From Turicibacter sp. (lineage in GTDB: Bacteria > Bacillota_I > Bacilli_A > MOL361 > Turicibacteraceae), in contig WRGF01000216.1 in assembly GCA_009787345.1 (NCBI GenBank), forward strand, positions 1 through 52,907: a DNA stretch of 52,907 bases, given 5' to 3'. This document shows positions 44,257 through 51,872 of this stretch, in pieces. The translations under genes and the position numbers were made by a program. The notes beneath the pieces are model-generated. The model was given only the letters and a program-made list of their open reading frames with translations, was not told the origin of the DNA and did not search any database. Numbering within the stretch: the first letter of the stretch is position 1; every line of letters begins with the position of its first letter.

Positions 44257-44787
44257 ATGCAATTCAAAGAGGCAACAAAAAACGACGCAGCTGCGTTGAT
44301 TGAATACTTTAAATTGGTGGGCGGCGAGTCGGACAACCTGCTCTTCGGCCCGGAAGGCATGGGGCTTACCACCGAACAGATGGAAGAAATGCTTTTTTCT
44401 TTGGAAAATGCTAAAAAATCCACTCTATTCATTGGAAGTGTGGACAGCGTGATTGCCTGCGTTGGCAGTGTCAGGACGAATACCGGCCGAGCGCATATGT
44501 CCCATCAAGGGGAAATTGCCCTAAGCGTCCAGAAAAAATACTGGGGTCAAGGATGGGGAAAGGCCTTGTTGAAAGAGCTCATCCAGTTCGGGAAAGCCTC
44601 CGACCTTAAAGCGCTTCATCTAGGTGTAAAGGCGGACAATCCATCCGCCATCCGGCTTTATGAAAAAATGGGCTTTACCGCTTATGGCAATCACCCCAAC
44701 TTCTTTAAAATCGAGGGGAAATACTTCCACAAAATCCTGATGTACCTGGAGCTTGAAGACAGTAAAACCCGCATGGGAGAGGGATAA
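44257..44787 (+). CDS. GNAT family N-acetyltransferase
   Basis: 176 aa. The acetyl-CoA motif A is IALSVQKKYWGQGWGKALL (Q-x-x-G-x-G/A variant), followed by NPSAIRLYEKMGF. GGAGGAGA lies just upstream of the ATG. The acceptor substrate is unknown. Its last codons form half of the terminator stem. Confidence 0.9.
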   Translation: MQFKEATKNDAAALIEYFKLVGGESDNLLFGPEGMGLTTEQMEEMLFSLENAKKSTLFIGSVDSVIACVGSVRTNTGRAHMSHQGEIALSVQKKYWGQGWGKALLKELIQFGKASDLKALHLGVKADNPSAIRLYEKMGFTAYGNHPNFFKIEGKYFHKILMYLELEDSKTRMGEG

Positions 44788-44807
44788 GCAACCATGCGGG
44801 TTCTTTA
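44764..44807 (+). terminator. Terminator overlapping the GNAT gene end
   Basis: AACCCGCATGG pairs with CCATGCGGGTT; the 5' arm is inside the coding sequence. TTCTTT follows. Confidence 0.75.
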
Positions 44808-44824
44808 AAATTTAAGGAGAGTAG

Positions 44825-44898
44825 TTGCAAGGCCCACAAAAAAGTTTCTGGGGAGAAATGGGCTTTCAAAAGGAAATTAATGCCGGTGGGCCTTGTGG
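44825..44898 (+). ncRNA. Candidate structured RNA with three-way junction
   Basis: A 13-bp closing stem pairs TTGCAAGGCCCAC with GTGGGCCTTGTGG; its three non-Watson-Crick pairs are G-U only in the plus-strand RNA. Inside are two hairpins: GTTTCT-GGGG-AGAAAT and GGC...GCC with TTTC/GGAAA. GGCCCA can alternatively pair with TGGGCT in the core, a switch-like arrangement. No known family recognised and no terminator directly after. Confidence 0.4.
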
Positions 44899-45015
44899 TA
44901 TAAGTATAACAAATCCCCGCAATTTCTACAAGCGTTTTCCCAAAAAATCACAAAATACCGTTCGACATTAGCCAGTATTTTAAGCATATTTCTTTCTGAA
45001 ACAAACTTTTCGTGG

Positions 45016-45021
45016 TATAAT
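45016..45021 (+). promoter_or_regulatory. -10 box before the two-helix membrane protein
   Basis: TATAAT 23 bases before the chosen ATG; a TTTCTG-like -35 lies 17 bp upstream. This gives a very short leader. Confidence 0.5.
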
Positions 45022-45044
45022 GGTAAAAAAGGGGCGTGAGCAGT

Positions 45045-45434
45045 ATGAATGAAAAAATCCTCAAGCAGGCGAAAAACCTCGCCATTGCCGATATCGAAAA
45101 CTTAGACAAGGCCCTCCACGATTTCTTTTCCTCCTTCGACTACGATTTGGCTAAAATGCCATCGCTGATTGATGCCCTCCCGCCGGAGCTGGCAATATCC
45201 GTGACAGCCAAAATGCAGGCTTATTATTCATGGAAAAAAATGCGGATGACCCGCTTCTTCTACCAGTATTTCATCTTGAGCACCATCGGGATTATGGTTT
45301 TTACCGCCGGGCTTAACCTGTACTTACCGACCTCAGCTGCCATTGCCATCACCATCATCCTGGCACTTTTAAACATCCCCGCCCTCCGCGGCGCATTCAA
45401 TGCCATCCCCAAAACGGATTCCTTCGATTTGTGA
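45045..45434 (+). CDS. Small two-helix membrane protein, unknown function
   Basis: 129 aa. The N-terminal half is helical and charged. The C-terminal half has two hydrophobic segments (YFILSTIGIMVFTAGLNLYL and AAIAITIILALLNIPA). I use the ATG at 45045; a GTG at 45036 is adjacent to the GGGG and too close. I do not recognise the family. It is monocistronic. Confidence 0.7.
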   Translation: MNEKILKQAKNLAIADIENLDKALHDFFSSFDYDLAKMPSLIDALPPELAISVTAKMQAYYSWKKMRMTRFFYQYFILSTIGIMVFTAGLNLYLPTSAAIAITIILALLNIPALRGAFNAIPKTDSFDL

Positions 45435-45530
45435 CATATTCCAACACCCACCGGCATATATTTCAGTAAGAGTTCCAGCCTCCCCTTTTTGGGTCGTGGG
45501 ATTCCGCCTCTGACATCAGTTCATTTCGCC

Positions 45531-45572
45531 AAAGTCGTCCACGGGATTTCCCCCAAGGGCGGCTTTTGGTTT
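45531..45572 (+). terminator. Plus-strand terminator downstream of the two-helix protein
   Basis: AAAGTCGTCC pairs with GGGCGGCTTT using two G-U pairs, followed by TGGTTTTA. On the minus strand those pairs would be A-C, so it probably works in the plus direction. Confidence 0.55.
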
Positions 45573-45615
45573 TATGCTATTTTCCTTACTTTTTTGAAAT
45601 GTCCCTTACTTGTAT

Positions 45616-46287
45616 TCAACTTACGTTTATTAACGTCCCCCGGTAAAGTTTCAGGATGCGGTCGCAAATTTTGGAAACGTCTTTATCGTGGGTGACAATA
45701 ATAAATTGATGACCATCTTCCATCATTTGCTTAAACAAGGACAATATGTCATCCCGAGTTTCCTCATCCAAAGAACCGGTCGGCTCATCGGCAATAATGA
45801 GAGCCGGCTTTTTGATAATAGCCCTCGCAATGGATACTCGTTGCATTTCACCACCTGATAACTGCCCTATGAATTTTTTCTCATAACCATGAAGTCCTAC
45901 ATAGCCTAAAATTTCAGCTACTTTCTGTTTTTTTTCGCTTTTGGGTAGCCCAAGATGAGAAAGAGCAATGGCAATATTTTCATAAACGTTCCGGTCATCT
46001 AAAAGGTCGAAGCGTTGCGTAATAAATCCTAGTTTTTCCCGACGAAAACGTGCCCTCTTATCTGAACTTTTCCGCCTCATTTCTTCTTTGTTAAACAAAT
46101 ATTCCCCTAGAAAATCATTGTCCATGCCACTGATTATCTTTAATAGGGTGGATTTTCCTGAGCCGCTTCTCCCCACTATGGCTACGGACTCTTTAGCTCC
46201 AACCGTCAAAGAAAGCTCCTCTAAAACAGTTCTTACATTCCCACCATTTGTGGAAAATCCTTTAACAATCCCATTTAACTCAAGCAT
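45616..46287 (-). CDS. ABC transporter ATP-binding protein (MacB/LolD-like)
   Basis: 223 aa. Walker A is GRSGSGKST, the signature is LSGGEMQRVSIARA, Walker B is LIIADEPTGSLDEE and the switch His is in VTHD. The start MLELNGIV (46287) follows GAGGAGG, and the frame upstream contains that site. It overlaps the upstream permease by 8 bases. As the last gene of a secreted-protein/permease/permease/ATPase operon, it likely powers export of, or protection against, the secreted product. Confidence 0.93.
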   Translation of the reverse strand: MLELNGIVKGFSTNGGNVRTVLEELSLTVGAKESVAIVGRSGSGKSTLLKIISGMDNDFLGEYLFNKEEMRRKSSDKRARFRREKLGFITQRFDLLDDRNVYENIAIALSHLGLPKSEKKQKVAEILGYVGLHGYEKKFIGQLSGGEMQRVSIARAIIKKPALIIADEPTGSLDEETRDDILSLFKQMMEDGHQFIIVTHDKDVSKICDRILKLYRGTLINVS

Positions 46288-47632
46288 CTGATTTTCCTCC
46301 TCGGTATACACTTAAAATCTTCCAAATTGGGTAAATGTTCTGAATCACGTAAAAAGCTAGTCCGACAATCATAAGTTGCCACAATATAGGAAAGGCCATA
46401 TTAACCATAGGGTCGAACAGGACCCAGTCGATAACCTCCCATTTGTCGAAAAGATCGGAAATTGCCGACCATGATACAATTAAGTTGCTCCAATAGATTA
46501 AGTAATAAAGCACCAGTATAATAGTCGGCACTAAAAACACTGCATTTTCCAGCAAAATAAGCCCAACTTGTTTATACTTTGAAACCCCTAGCAGAGATAA
46601 ACTCCTATAAATCCCTTGCTTCCGTAAATACTTGACTTTTGAAAAATAGTAAAGCACGACACTTATCAACAAAAAAGCTGCCACCATAAAAGTTGTGATT
46701 GCTTCTAAATTCATGGCAATCGTATTGCGGGTTACGGCATTTCTAATCAAAATGGGATGAGTTTCCGTGAAGAACATCGGCATGCCAACATAATCAGACA
46801 AGCTTGCGATTAAATTGAAGGAGATGTCAAGGGCTTCCCTCGTATCTTCAAAACGTATCCATGGCTGCATCAAATGAAAATAATAATGACTTAAGAAGGA
46901 TTCCCATTGTGGTGAACTCCCTCTTCCATCTTGGCTAAAATTGATAAAAGGTATGAACCCAATTTCGTCCATGCTATAAAACCAGTCATCAGGAGACCAG
47001 TTAAAATCAGGCCCCGAATGGCCCGCCTCTAAAAAACCTATGACTTCGAATTGAAAAGGGTAATTATAGAAAGTGCCATCCAATCTTTCCCCGATTTCAT
47101 AAAAAGGCATGAATTGGCTCCCTAAAATAATAGGGATATAGCCACTATAATTTTCGAAATCCCTTTCTTCAAACGTGCGTCCTTGTGAAACGTTGAGAGG
47201 GAAATGCTCCAAAAAACCAAAATTAATGGCTCTAACAACAATTTCAGTATCTAATTCCCATACCATCTCGGTATCGCCAAACAAATAAGCTGCACTCAAG
47301 TAAGGGTTTCGGACGAAGGAGGAACCAAGTTCAATCTTATCAGAACGAAACATCAGTGTATCAAATTCCTCAGCTACTGTCATCAATTCATACATTCGGC
47401 GTAATCCTTCCACCTCATCCCCTACGTGGCTATTCTCCCTATCTTGAACAAGAAGAGCCATTTGAGCACCTTCTGCCACTTCATCACCTGCGGATATGCT
47501 CCCTATCCTATTAGAATCAATATAAAAAAAAGTGACAAACATTAAAATCAAGCTAAAGAACACTAAGCACGCAGCTAAGAGGTTGAGGGTAAAATTCCGA
47601 CGGATTGCTAACCATAATTCTTTAAAAAACAC
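46280..47632 (-). CDS. FtsX/MacB-type ABC permease (larger subunit)
   Basis: 450 aa. One N-terminal membrane helix (LLAACLVFFSLILMFVTFFYI) is followed by a ~270-residue extracytoplasmic domain and three C-terminal helices. This is the MacB topology. The start is GTG after AGGGAGG. It overlaps the smaller permease by 11 bases. The external domain is divergent and I recognise no specific family. It probably dimerises with the 309-aa permease. Confidence 0.85.
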   Translation of the reverse strand: MFFKELWLAIRRNFTLNLLAACLVFFSLILMFVTFFYIDSNRIGSISAGDEVAEGAQMALLVQDRENSHVGDEVEGLRRMYELMTVAEEFDTLMFRSDKIELGSSFVRNPYLSAAYLFGDTEMVWELDTEIVVRAINFGFLEHFPLNVSQGRTFEERDFENYSGYIPIILGSQFMPFYEIGERLDGTFYNYPFQFEVIGFLEAGHSGPDFNWSPDDWFYSMDEIGFIPFINFSQDGRGSSPQWESFLSHYYFHLMQPWIRFEDTREALDISFNLIASLSDYVGMPMFFTETHPILIRNAVTRNTIAMNLEAITTFMVAAFLLISVVLYYFSKVKYLRKQGIYRSLSLLGVSKYKQVGLILLENAVFLVPTIILVLYYLIYWSNLIVSWSAISDLFDKWEVIDWVLFDPMVNMAFPILWQLMIVGLAFYVIQNIYPIWKILSVYRGGKSDA

Positions 47633-48551
47633 GGCGTAATCCTCCCTTCACTATTTTTATCGCTACCATTACCCCAAAAAAGGCTTGTTGAAACAAGAAA
47701 ACTCCTAAAAACCAACTTAGATTGGGGAGCACCACAAAGTTTCTTGAAATTATATCCAACAAAAAAGCCACTACAAAGGATAGCCCAAAAGCAAGGACCA
47801 AATTCCCATGGTTTTTCATCATAATTTCCTTTGGGGTAAACCCTTGCAAATAAAGGATTTCATCATTTTCCTCTGTCATGACCCTAAACGTGTGGCTGGA
47901 AATAGCCACAAATAACAATGTAATCAAGACGGTATTCACAATCATCATTTCCTCAAATAAATCACGCCCGAAACGAAGTTGTGTCTGGAATCGATTTTGT
48001 TCCCATGCACTAAATACGTCACGATGGGCTAGCCCTTCTGAAATCTGGCCCATGCTTTGGCGAGTGTCGGTATCAATAATGACCCGCTCTACTGGCAAAC
48101 TCTCCATAGGAGGGCTGAGCAATACTAAATTATCTAAAAGAGAAGGAAATCCTGCTCCCAGCATACCAATAATTTCAAACTCCTGATCTTCAAATATAAA
48201 GTAGTTTCCACTTTCCGGCAGCATTCTTTCTCCTACAACCGCTACGGGACGTTGGTCGCTATCCGTAAAGAAATCGCCTTCCGTCATTGGGGGGACCCAA
48301 TTAGTTGAGCCTAGAAACGTACGAACATTCCCATTAAGGGTATGCTCAATGAAAACCCTCCTGTCACGTTTTGCCATCTCATCAATATTTCCCTCTGAAT
48401 CCGTTAATTCAATGCTCCAATTACTATATAGGCCATTAGCAATCAACATTTGATTTCTCCCAATAAGTTGATAATTTAAAAAAAACAGAAGAAACAAATT
48501 TGTTGCCAAGGTAAGGATGAAAATAATCATCCGTTTATTATTCTTCTTCAT
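47622..48551 (-). CDS. FtsX/MacB-type ABC permease (smaller subunit)
   Basis: 309 aa. It has an N-terminal helix (MIIFILTLATNLFLLFFL), an extracytoplasmic domain of ~170 residues containing a MacB-like VVGERML segment, and three C-terminal helices. The start ATG at 48551 follows AAGGAGGG; the upstream frame is leader. It lies 87 bases after the secreted-protein gene, behind an intervening terminator hairpin, so it is expressed by partial read-through. Confidence 0.85.
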   Translation of the reverse strand: MKKNNKRMIIFILTLATNLFLLFFLNYQLIGRNQMLIANGLYSNWSIELTDSEGNIDEMAKRDRRVFIEHTLNGNVRTFLGSTNWVPPMTEGDFFTDSDQRPVAVVGERMLPESGNYFIFEDQEFEIIGMLGAGFPSLLDNLVLLSPPMESLPVERVIIDTDTRQSMGQISEGLAHRDVFSAWEQNRFQTQLRFGRDLFEEMMIVNTVLITLLFVAISSHTFRVMTEENDEILYLQGFTPKEIMMKNHGNLVLAFGLSFVVAFLLDIISRNFVVLPNLSWFLGVFLFQQAFFGVMVAIKIVKGGLRRVF

Positions 48552-48589
48552 GATTCCCTCCTTTTTGAAACTCCCAATGTAAATAAAAG

Positions 48590-48632
48590 ACTTCAATGGA
48601 GATTGCTAGAAATGAGCAATCCACATTGAAGT
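48590..48632 (-). terminator. Internal terminator/attenuator between the secreted-protein gene and the ABC genes
   Basis: ACTTCAATG/CATTGAAGT and GATTGCT/AGCAATC stems with a 7-nt loop, then CTTTTATTT on the minus strand. It would give high peptide and low transporter expression from one promoter, a layout usual for bacteriocin-type operons. Confidence 0.8.
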
Positions 48633-48638
48633 TAGCAC

Positions 48639-48986
48639 TTAATTAGACACTGTCCCAACATGAGCAGATACATTCCCTGGATTTACTTGCCAAGGCGTTT
48701 GAGCACTTAAACGACCGAAACCTGAAGCTCGGCCCGTATTTCCAACTTGTAGTCCCGGCGTCCTGATAGACATCATCCAAGTGGTGAGCGTATAATCTCT
48801 GTCCCAAGTCGTAGAAGCTACCGCACGACGAAAATTCCCTGAAGTCTCGATACGGTTGTAATGAAGAGTAAAAAAGTTCCTTGGTGCAATCTGCTGGGAA
48901 GCCGCAACTCCTGTCAGCCCTAGGGTAAGGGTAAGTCCCGCAATTGCTACTGCTTTGTAAATTTTCTTTGGTATTTCAAATGTCAT
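48639..48986 (-). CDS. Small secreted protein, bacteriocin- or toxin-like
   Basis: 115 aa. It has a classical signal peptide with a Lys-rich start, hydrophobic core (AVAIAGLTLTLGLTGVA) and a likely cut after VAA near residue 29. This leaves ~86 residues without cysteine, rich in Thr, Ser, Gly, Asn, Arg and Trp. I recognise no family. The setting (secreted protein, attenuator, dedicated ABC genes, adjacent peptide-sensing regulator) recalls lactococcin-972-like bacteriocin loci in layout, not in clear sequence. A TTGCAA-TATAAT promoter precedes it. Confidence 0.75.
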   Translation of the reverse strand: MTFEIPKKIYKAVAIAGLTLTLGLTGVAASQQIAPRNFFTLHYNRIETSGNFRRAVASTTWDRDYTLTTWMMSIRTPGLQVGNTGRASGFGRLSAQTPWQVNPGNVSAHVGTVSN

Positions 48987-49046
48987 TACTTATCATCCTT
49001 TCTCATTCCACAAATTATGGAACTCGTGAATTAGGTAAACTCCCCC

Positions 49047-49066
49047 TCAAACGTGGTTGCGTTTAC
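49047..49066. promoter_or_regulatory. Possible operator dyad at the secreted-protein transcription start
   Basis: AAACG and CGTTT separated by six bases lie across the predicted start of transcription. This would be a reasonable binding site for the divergent XRE regulator, but it is a single copy and unproven. Confidence 0.35.
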
Positions 49067-49072
49067 AAAATA

Positions 49073-49102
49073 ATTATATACTCTTTACTTAATTCATTGC
49101 AA
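49073..49102 (-). promoter_or_regulatory. Promoter of the secreted-protein/ABC operon
   Basis: TTGCAA (49097-49102), 18-bp spacer, TATAAT (49073-49078) on the minus strand, followed by an ~80-base leader. Confidence 0.7.
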
Positions 49103-49209
49103 GCCTTTTATACACGATGAAGCCAAGGCCAACAATCCAATAAGAAAATAGCAAACCATCGGATTTCCCTCTCTCGAATGTTGGGGTAAGACAAAAACTG
49201 ACAGATATC

Positions 49210-49238
49210 TTGACGGAAATCGTTTTCTACTGTAAAAT
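49210..49238 (+). promoter_or_regulatory. Promoter of the XRE-TPR regulator
   Basis: TTGACG (49210-49215), 17-bp spacer, TAAAAT (49233-49238). Transcription diverges from the secreted-protein operon; the two -35 boxes are ~107 bp apart. Confidence 0.7.
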
Positions 49239-49261
49239 TGTATCTAGTTAGGGGGGACGAA

Positions 49262-50551
49262 ATGACCAAGCTTATTAATAAAAGAATGACCATGCTTCGA
49301 CTAAGGGAAGGCTTCACTCAAGAGTTATTAGCTAAAAAAATCGGGCTTTCCCGTTCCCATATTGCGAACTTTGAGCGAGGGGGATACAATCCAAGCCCTG
49401 TGGCTATCCAAGATTATTGTCGTTTTTTTCAGGTTTCCGTTGATTATTTTGAAGGTTCTCACCTTTCTTCAAATGTGGAGAACCAATTAGAAGTAGTGAT
49501 GCGAAATCTTCTATACGAAGAATTCCCAGAATGTGAGCAAACCCTTTCAAATTTTCCTGATTTTCTTGTCAATACTAGTCAAGAATATGCATTCTATCTA
49601 TTAAAGTCGGCCTATCATTACGCTAAACGAGAAGCAGAAGAAGCCCAGAAAATTGAAGGGAGCCACTTAAACCTTATTGAGGCTAAGCCTCATTTTTTTC
49701 AACATACGATTCTCATAAAAAAATCATTACTGATATATCAAGCCGAGAAAAATTATTATGAGAGCAATTTTAACAAGTCTATCGTCCAGTGGGATGCTTT
49801 CTCGCTAATAACAGTGGAGAACGATGAAAAAAACCGTGCAAAATTAAGAAGCATTGCGTGTCACTTTCGAAATCAGGATTATGTTAAAGTCTACGGGTTG
49901 ACTAAACAAGTGATTACAGATCTAGGAAACTCAGAGATCAAAAATCCCACTTTATTGGCGAAAGCATATGCTATCCAATCTGCTGCTTATGGTCAATTAC
50001 AAATGTTCTCAGAAGGGTTAGCTATCCTAGATAAGTTAGAGAGGCTTATTGATGAACATCGGATCGATCACGAAAAAATCGTACTCTATATTAACCGGGG
50101 CATTGCTTACTCAGTATCTAATCAATTGTCCAATGCACTCATCAATTACCAAAAGGCTTTGGATCATGCTAATACACCGGAAAGATACCTAACTGCATTA
50201 ATTTCAAACATCAATTGTCTGATTAAATTAAGGCAGTATAACATTGCTAACGATTATGTTGCAGAAATGCAATCCCTCGATTTAAATAAACGGGAAAAAA
50301 TGATTGCACTTTCTTATAAGGCCGAATTATTGCTTTACGAGGGTAAGGAAAAAGAATCTTGGAAGTTACAAAAACCGGCTTTAGATTACTTTTTAGAGAA
50401 TAATCTGACCCACAACGCATCTTACATCTATACACAACTCGCTAACTATTATCTAGAAAAAAAGGCCTATAAGAAAGCGGCTGTTTATTTGGAAAGAAAG
50501 GAAGAGATCCAACGTGCAAAAAACAAAGCCTTACCTAGCCCGAACGCTTAG
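49262..50551 (+). CDS. XRE-TPR transcriptional regulator of RRNPP type
   Basis: 429 aa. The N-terminal Cro/C1 helix-turn-helix (residues ~8-62) contains TQELLAKKIGLSRSHIANFERG. The rest is a helical array with TPR-like features (GIAYSVSNQLSNALINYQKAL; AKAYAIQSAAYGQLQMFSEG). Size and layout resemble NprR (~420 aa), whose peptide gene overlaps its 3' end. Here a 42-codon prepeptide gene likewise overlaps the last 38 bases. The start ATG follows TTAGGGGGG. It probably binds the reimported peptide and controls the divergent operon. Confidence 0.85.
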   Translation: MTKLINKRMTMLRLREGFTQELLAKKIGLSRSHIANFERGGYNPSPVAIQDYCRFFQVSVDYFEGSHLSSNVENQLEVVMRNLLYEEFPECEQTLSNFPDFLVNTSQEYAFYLLKSAYHYAKREAEEAQKIEGSHLNLIEAKPHFFQHTILIKKSLLIYQAEKNYYESNFNKSIVQWDAFSLITVENDEKNRAKLRSIACHFRNQDYVKVYGLTKQVITDLGNSEIKNPTLLAKAYAIQSAAYGQLQMFSEGLAILDKLERLIDEHRIDHEKIVLYINRGIAYSVSNQLSNALINYQKALDHANTPERYLTALISNINCLIKLRQYNIANDYVAEMQSLDLNKREKMIALSYKAELLLYEGKEKESWKLQKPALDYFLENNLTHNASYIYTQLANYYLEKKAYKKAAVYLERKEEIQRAKNKALPSPNA

Positions 50552-50642
50552 TTCATTATTCTTACTCCTAATAATCATGTCTCCCATTATTGTACCACCA
50601 ACTAATTCCCTTTTACCACGGCATGAAGAACATGCGATATAA
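50514..50642 (+). CDS. Pheromone-like prepeptide overlapping the regulator gene
   Basis: 42 codons starting GTG, 7 bases after GGAAGAGA, ending TAA. The sequence has a basic N-terminus (MQKTKPYLAR), a strongly hydrophobic segment (LSSLFLLLIIMSPIIV), then a short polar tail (PPTNSLLPRHEEHAI). This is the usual plan of exported Phr/PapR/NprX-type signal precursors. It overlaps the 3' end of the TPR regulator out of frame, and a terminator follows 15 bases later. The mature peptide is probably in the last ~5-12 residues. Confidence 0.7.
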   Translation: MQKTKPYLARTLSSLFLLLIIMSPIIVPPTNSLLPRHEEHAI

Positions 50643-50656
50643 TCCTCAGTTAAAAG

Positions 50657-50701
50657 AAAATGTCTATTGGAAGAATTTTGTTTCCAGTAGGCATTTTTTT
50701 G
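50657..50701 (+). terminator. Terminator of the regulator-pheromone operon
   Basis: AAAATGTCTATTGGAA pairs with TTCCAGTAGGCATTTT (two G-U pairs) and a T-run follows. Confidence 0.88.
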
Positions 50702-50890
50702 ATTCTATTATGCGGCTAAAATGTTAAAAAATTTTCAAATTCAGGGCGTTCGCCTTAGCAATTCCTCGCCATTCACGTATATTAAACTAGGAAGAGCGAA
50801 CAGCCTTCCAACAGCAAAAACAAACAAGCAGACAATTCCTTAACATCATCGAAGCACTCGAAACAGCAATTAACGCAACAATCCTTCACA

Positions 50891-50899
50891 TTATCCACA
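50891..50899 (+). promoter_or_regulatory. Consensus DnaA box
   Basis: TTATCCACA, an exact consensus match. Near matches in the same orientation follow at 51266 (CTATCCACA), 51330 (ATATCCACA), 51797 (CTATCCACG), 51828 (TTATCCACC) and 51840 (TTATCCAGA). Confidence 0.5.
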
Positions 50900-51130
50900 G
50901 CCATTATCAAGCAACCATCTTTCCAACTAACCCGCACATCATTCCCGAACCAACACCTTAACTATCCAATAATATTCCTATCAACAGACGTTGCAACCAC
51001 ATATCAATCTATCCCTACATCACAGCAAATCTCAATCAAATTACCTCACACCATCTCCTTCACACCTACAGTAAATCACATATCAAAATTCGCATCAACC
51101 TTCCAGCAATTCACACTCTAACTTACTCCA

Positions 51131-51235
51131 CAACCATCTAGCAAATCACACGCCAACACTTCCCACAATCATCTAGTAAATCACACGCCAACACTTCCCA
51201 CAATCATCTAGTAAATCACACGCCAACACTTCCCG
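51131..51235 (+). repeat. Three tandem 35-bp repeats
   Basis: Units 51131-51165, 51166-51200 and 51201-51235 are nearly identical. Each contains ATCTAGYAAATCACACGCC followed by AACACTTCCC. A fourth, degenerate unit follows. They are the best-conserved part of the G-poor region. Confidence 0.9.
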
Positions 51236-51872
51236 AAACCATCTAGCACATCCCTTCCCAGCACTCTATCCACACATGTCCAAACCCCATATCACTATTA
51301 TTTGCACTTATTCAGCAACCCACATACCTATATCCACAGCAATTTTCTAGTAACTTCATCCCAACCTACCTAGCACTCACCTAGAAATTCCGTTACAACA
51401 CACCTTCCAAAGTCTCAGTAAATCACACATCTCTACTCACAGCAACCCTCTTGAAATCCCGCTCGAACATTCCCGGCAACTATCCAGTATTTCACGCAGT
51501 AACTTCCACAACAGTTTTCCTCCAGTAATTATGCCACCTCACCTAGCACCTACTTAGTAAATTCCTTAACACAACCCCAATCACATAGCAAGCAAATCAC
51601 ACTCCCGCTTCCAAACTAACTTTCCAGCAACCCAACTCCTAGCATCCTTGCACGTACTCGCCAAATTCTTTCCCATCATCCCAGCACACAGCCAGCAAAC
51701 TCCATCCCACACACTCTCCAGATACCACTCCAACTCCGAAGCAGATCATCCCTCATCACACCTCCAGCAAATCGCAAAAAATATTCCTTATAACCACTAT
51801 CCACGACTTCCTCCACTTTTCCCGCACTTATCCACCAAGTTATCCAGAGGCTTGTTTATAAACTACTTAACA

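Larger units (their letters stand above)
50800..51850. repeat. Gene-free, G-depleted repeat region
   Basis: Counting 50881-51840 by hand gives 64 G in 960 bases (about 7%) on the plus strand, while C is near 35%. Twenty-five copies of the core YAGYA (often YAGYAAATC) occur between about 51020 and 51775, roughly one per 30 bases. No coding frame looks real: short ORFs have no family resemblance or ribosome-binding sites. DnaA-box-like sites lie in and at both ends. Confidence 0.7.

Noticed and set aside
44812-44900. THF riboswitch, suggested by GGAGAGTAG
   Set aside because: Only the first nine bases match; the conserved 3' block and closing stem are missing and the downstream gene has no folate link.
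45489-45695. 68-codon plus-strand frame after the two-helix protein
   Set aside because: It overlaps a terminator and the 3' end of the ATPase gene, with no recognisable protein or start signal.
49108-49317. 69-codon minus-strand frame with a hydrophobic start, antisense to the regulator's 5' end
   Set aside because: The hydrophobic run is the mirror of the regulator's N-terminus, no ribosome-binding site is seen, and it crosses both divergent promoters.
51131-51240. CRISPR array or type III toxin-antitoxin repeat RNA
   Set aside because: Units are contiguous with no unique spacers, so not CRISPR; no toxin-like gene follows, so type III TA is not supported.
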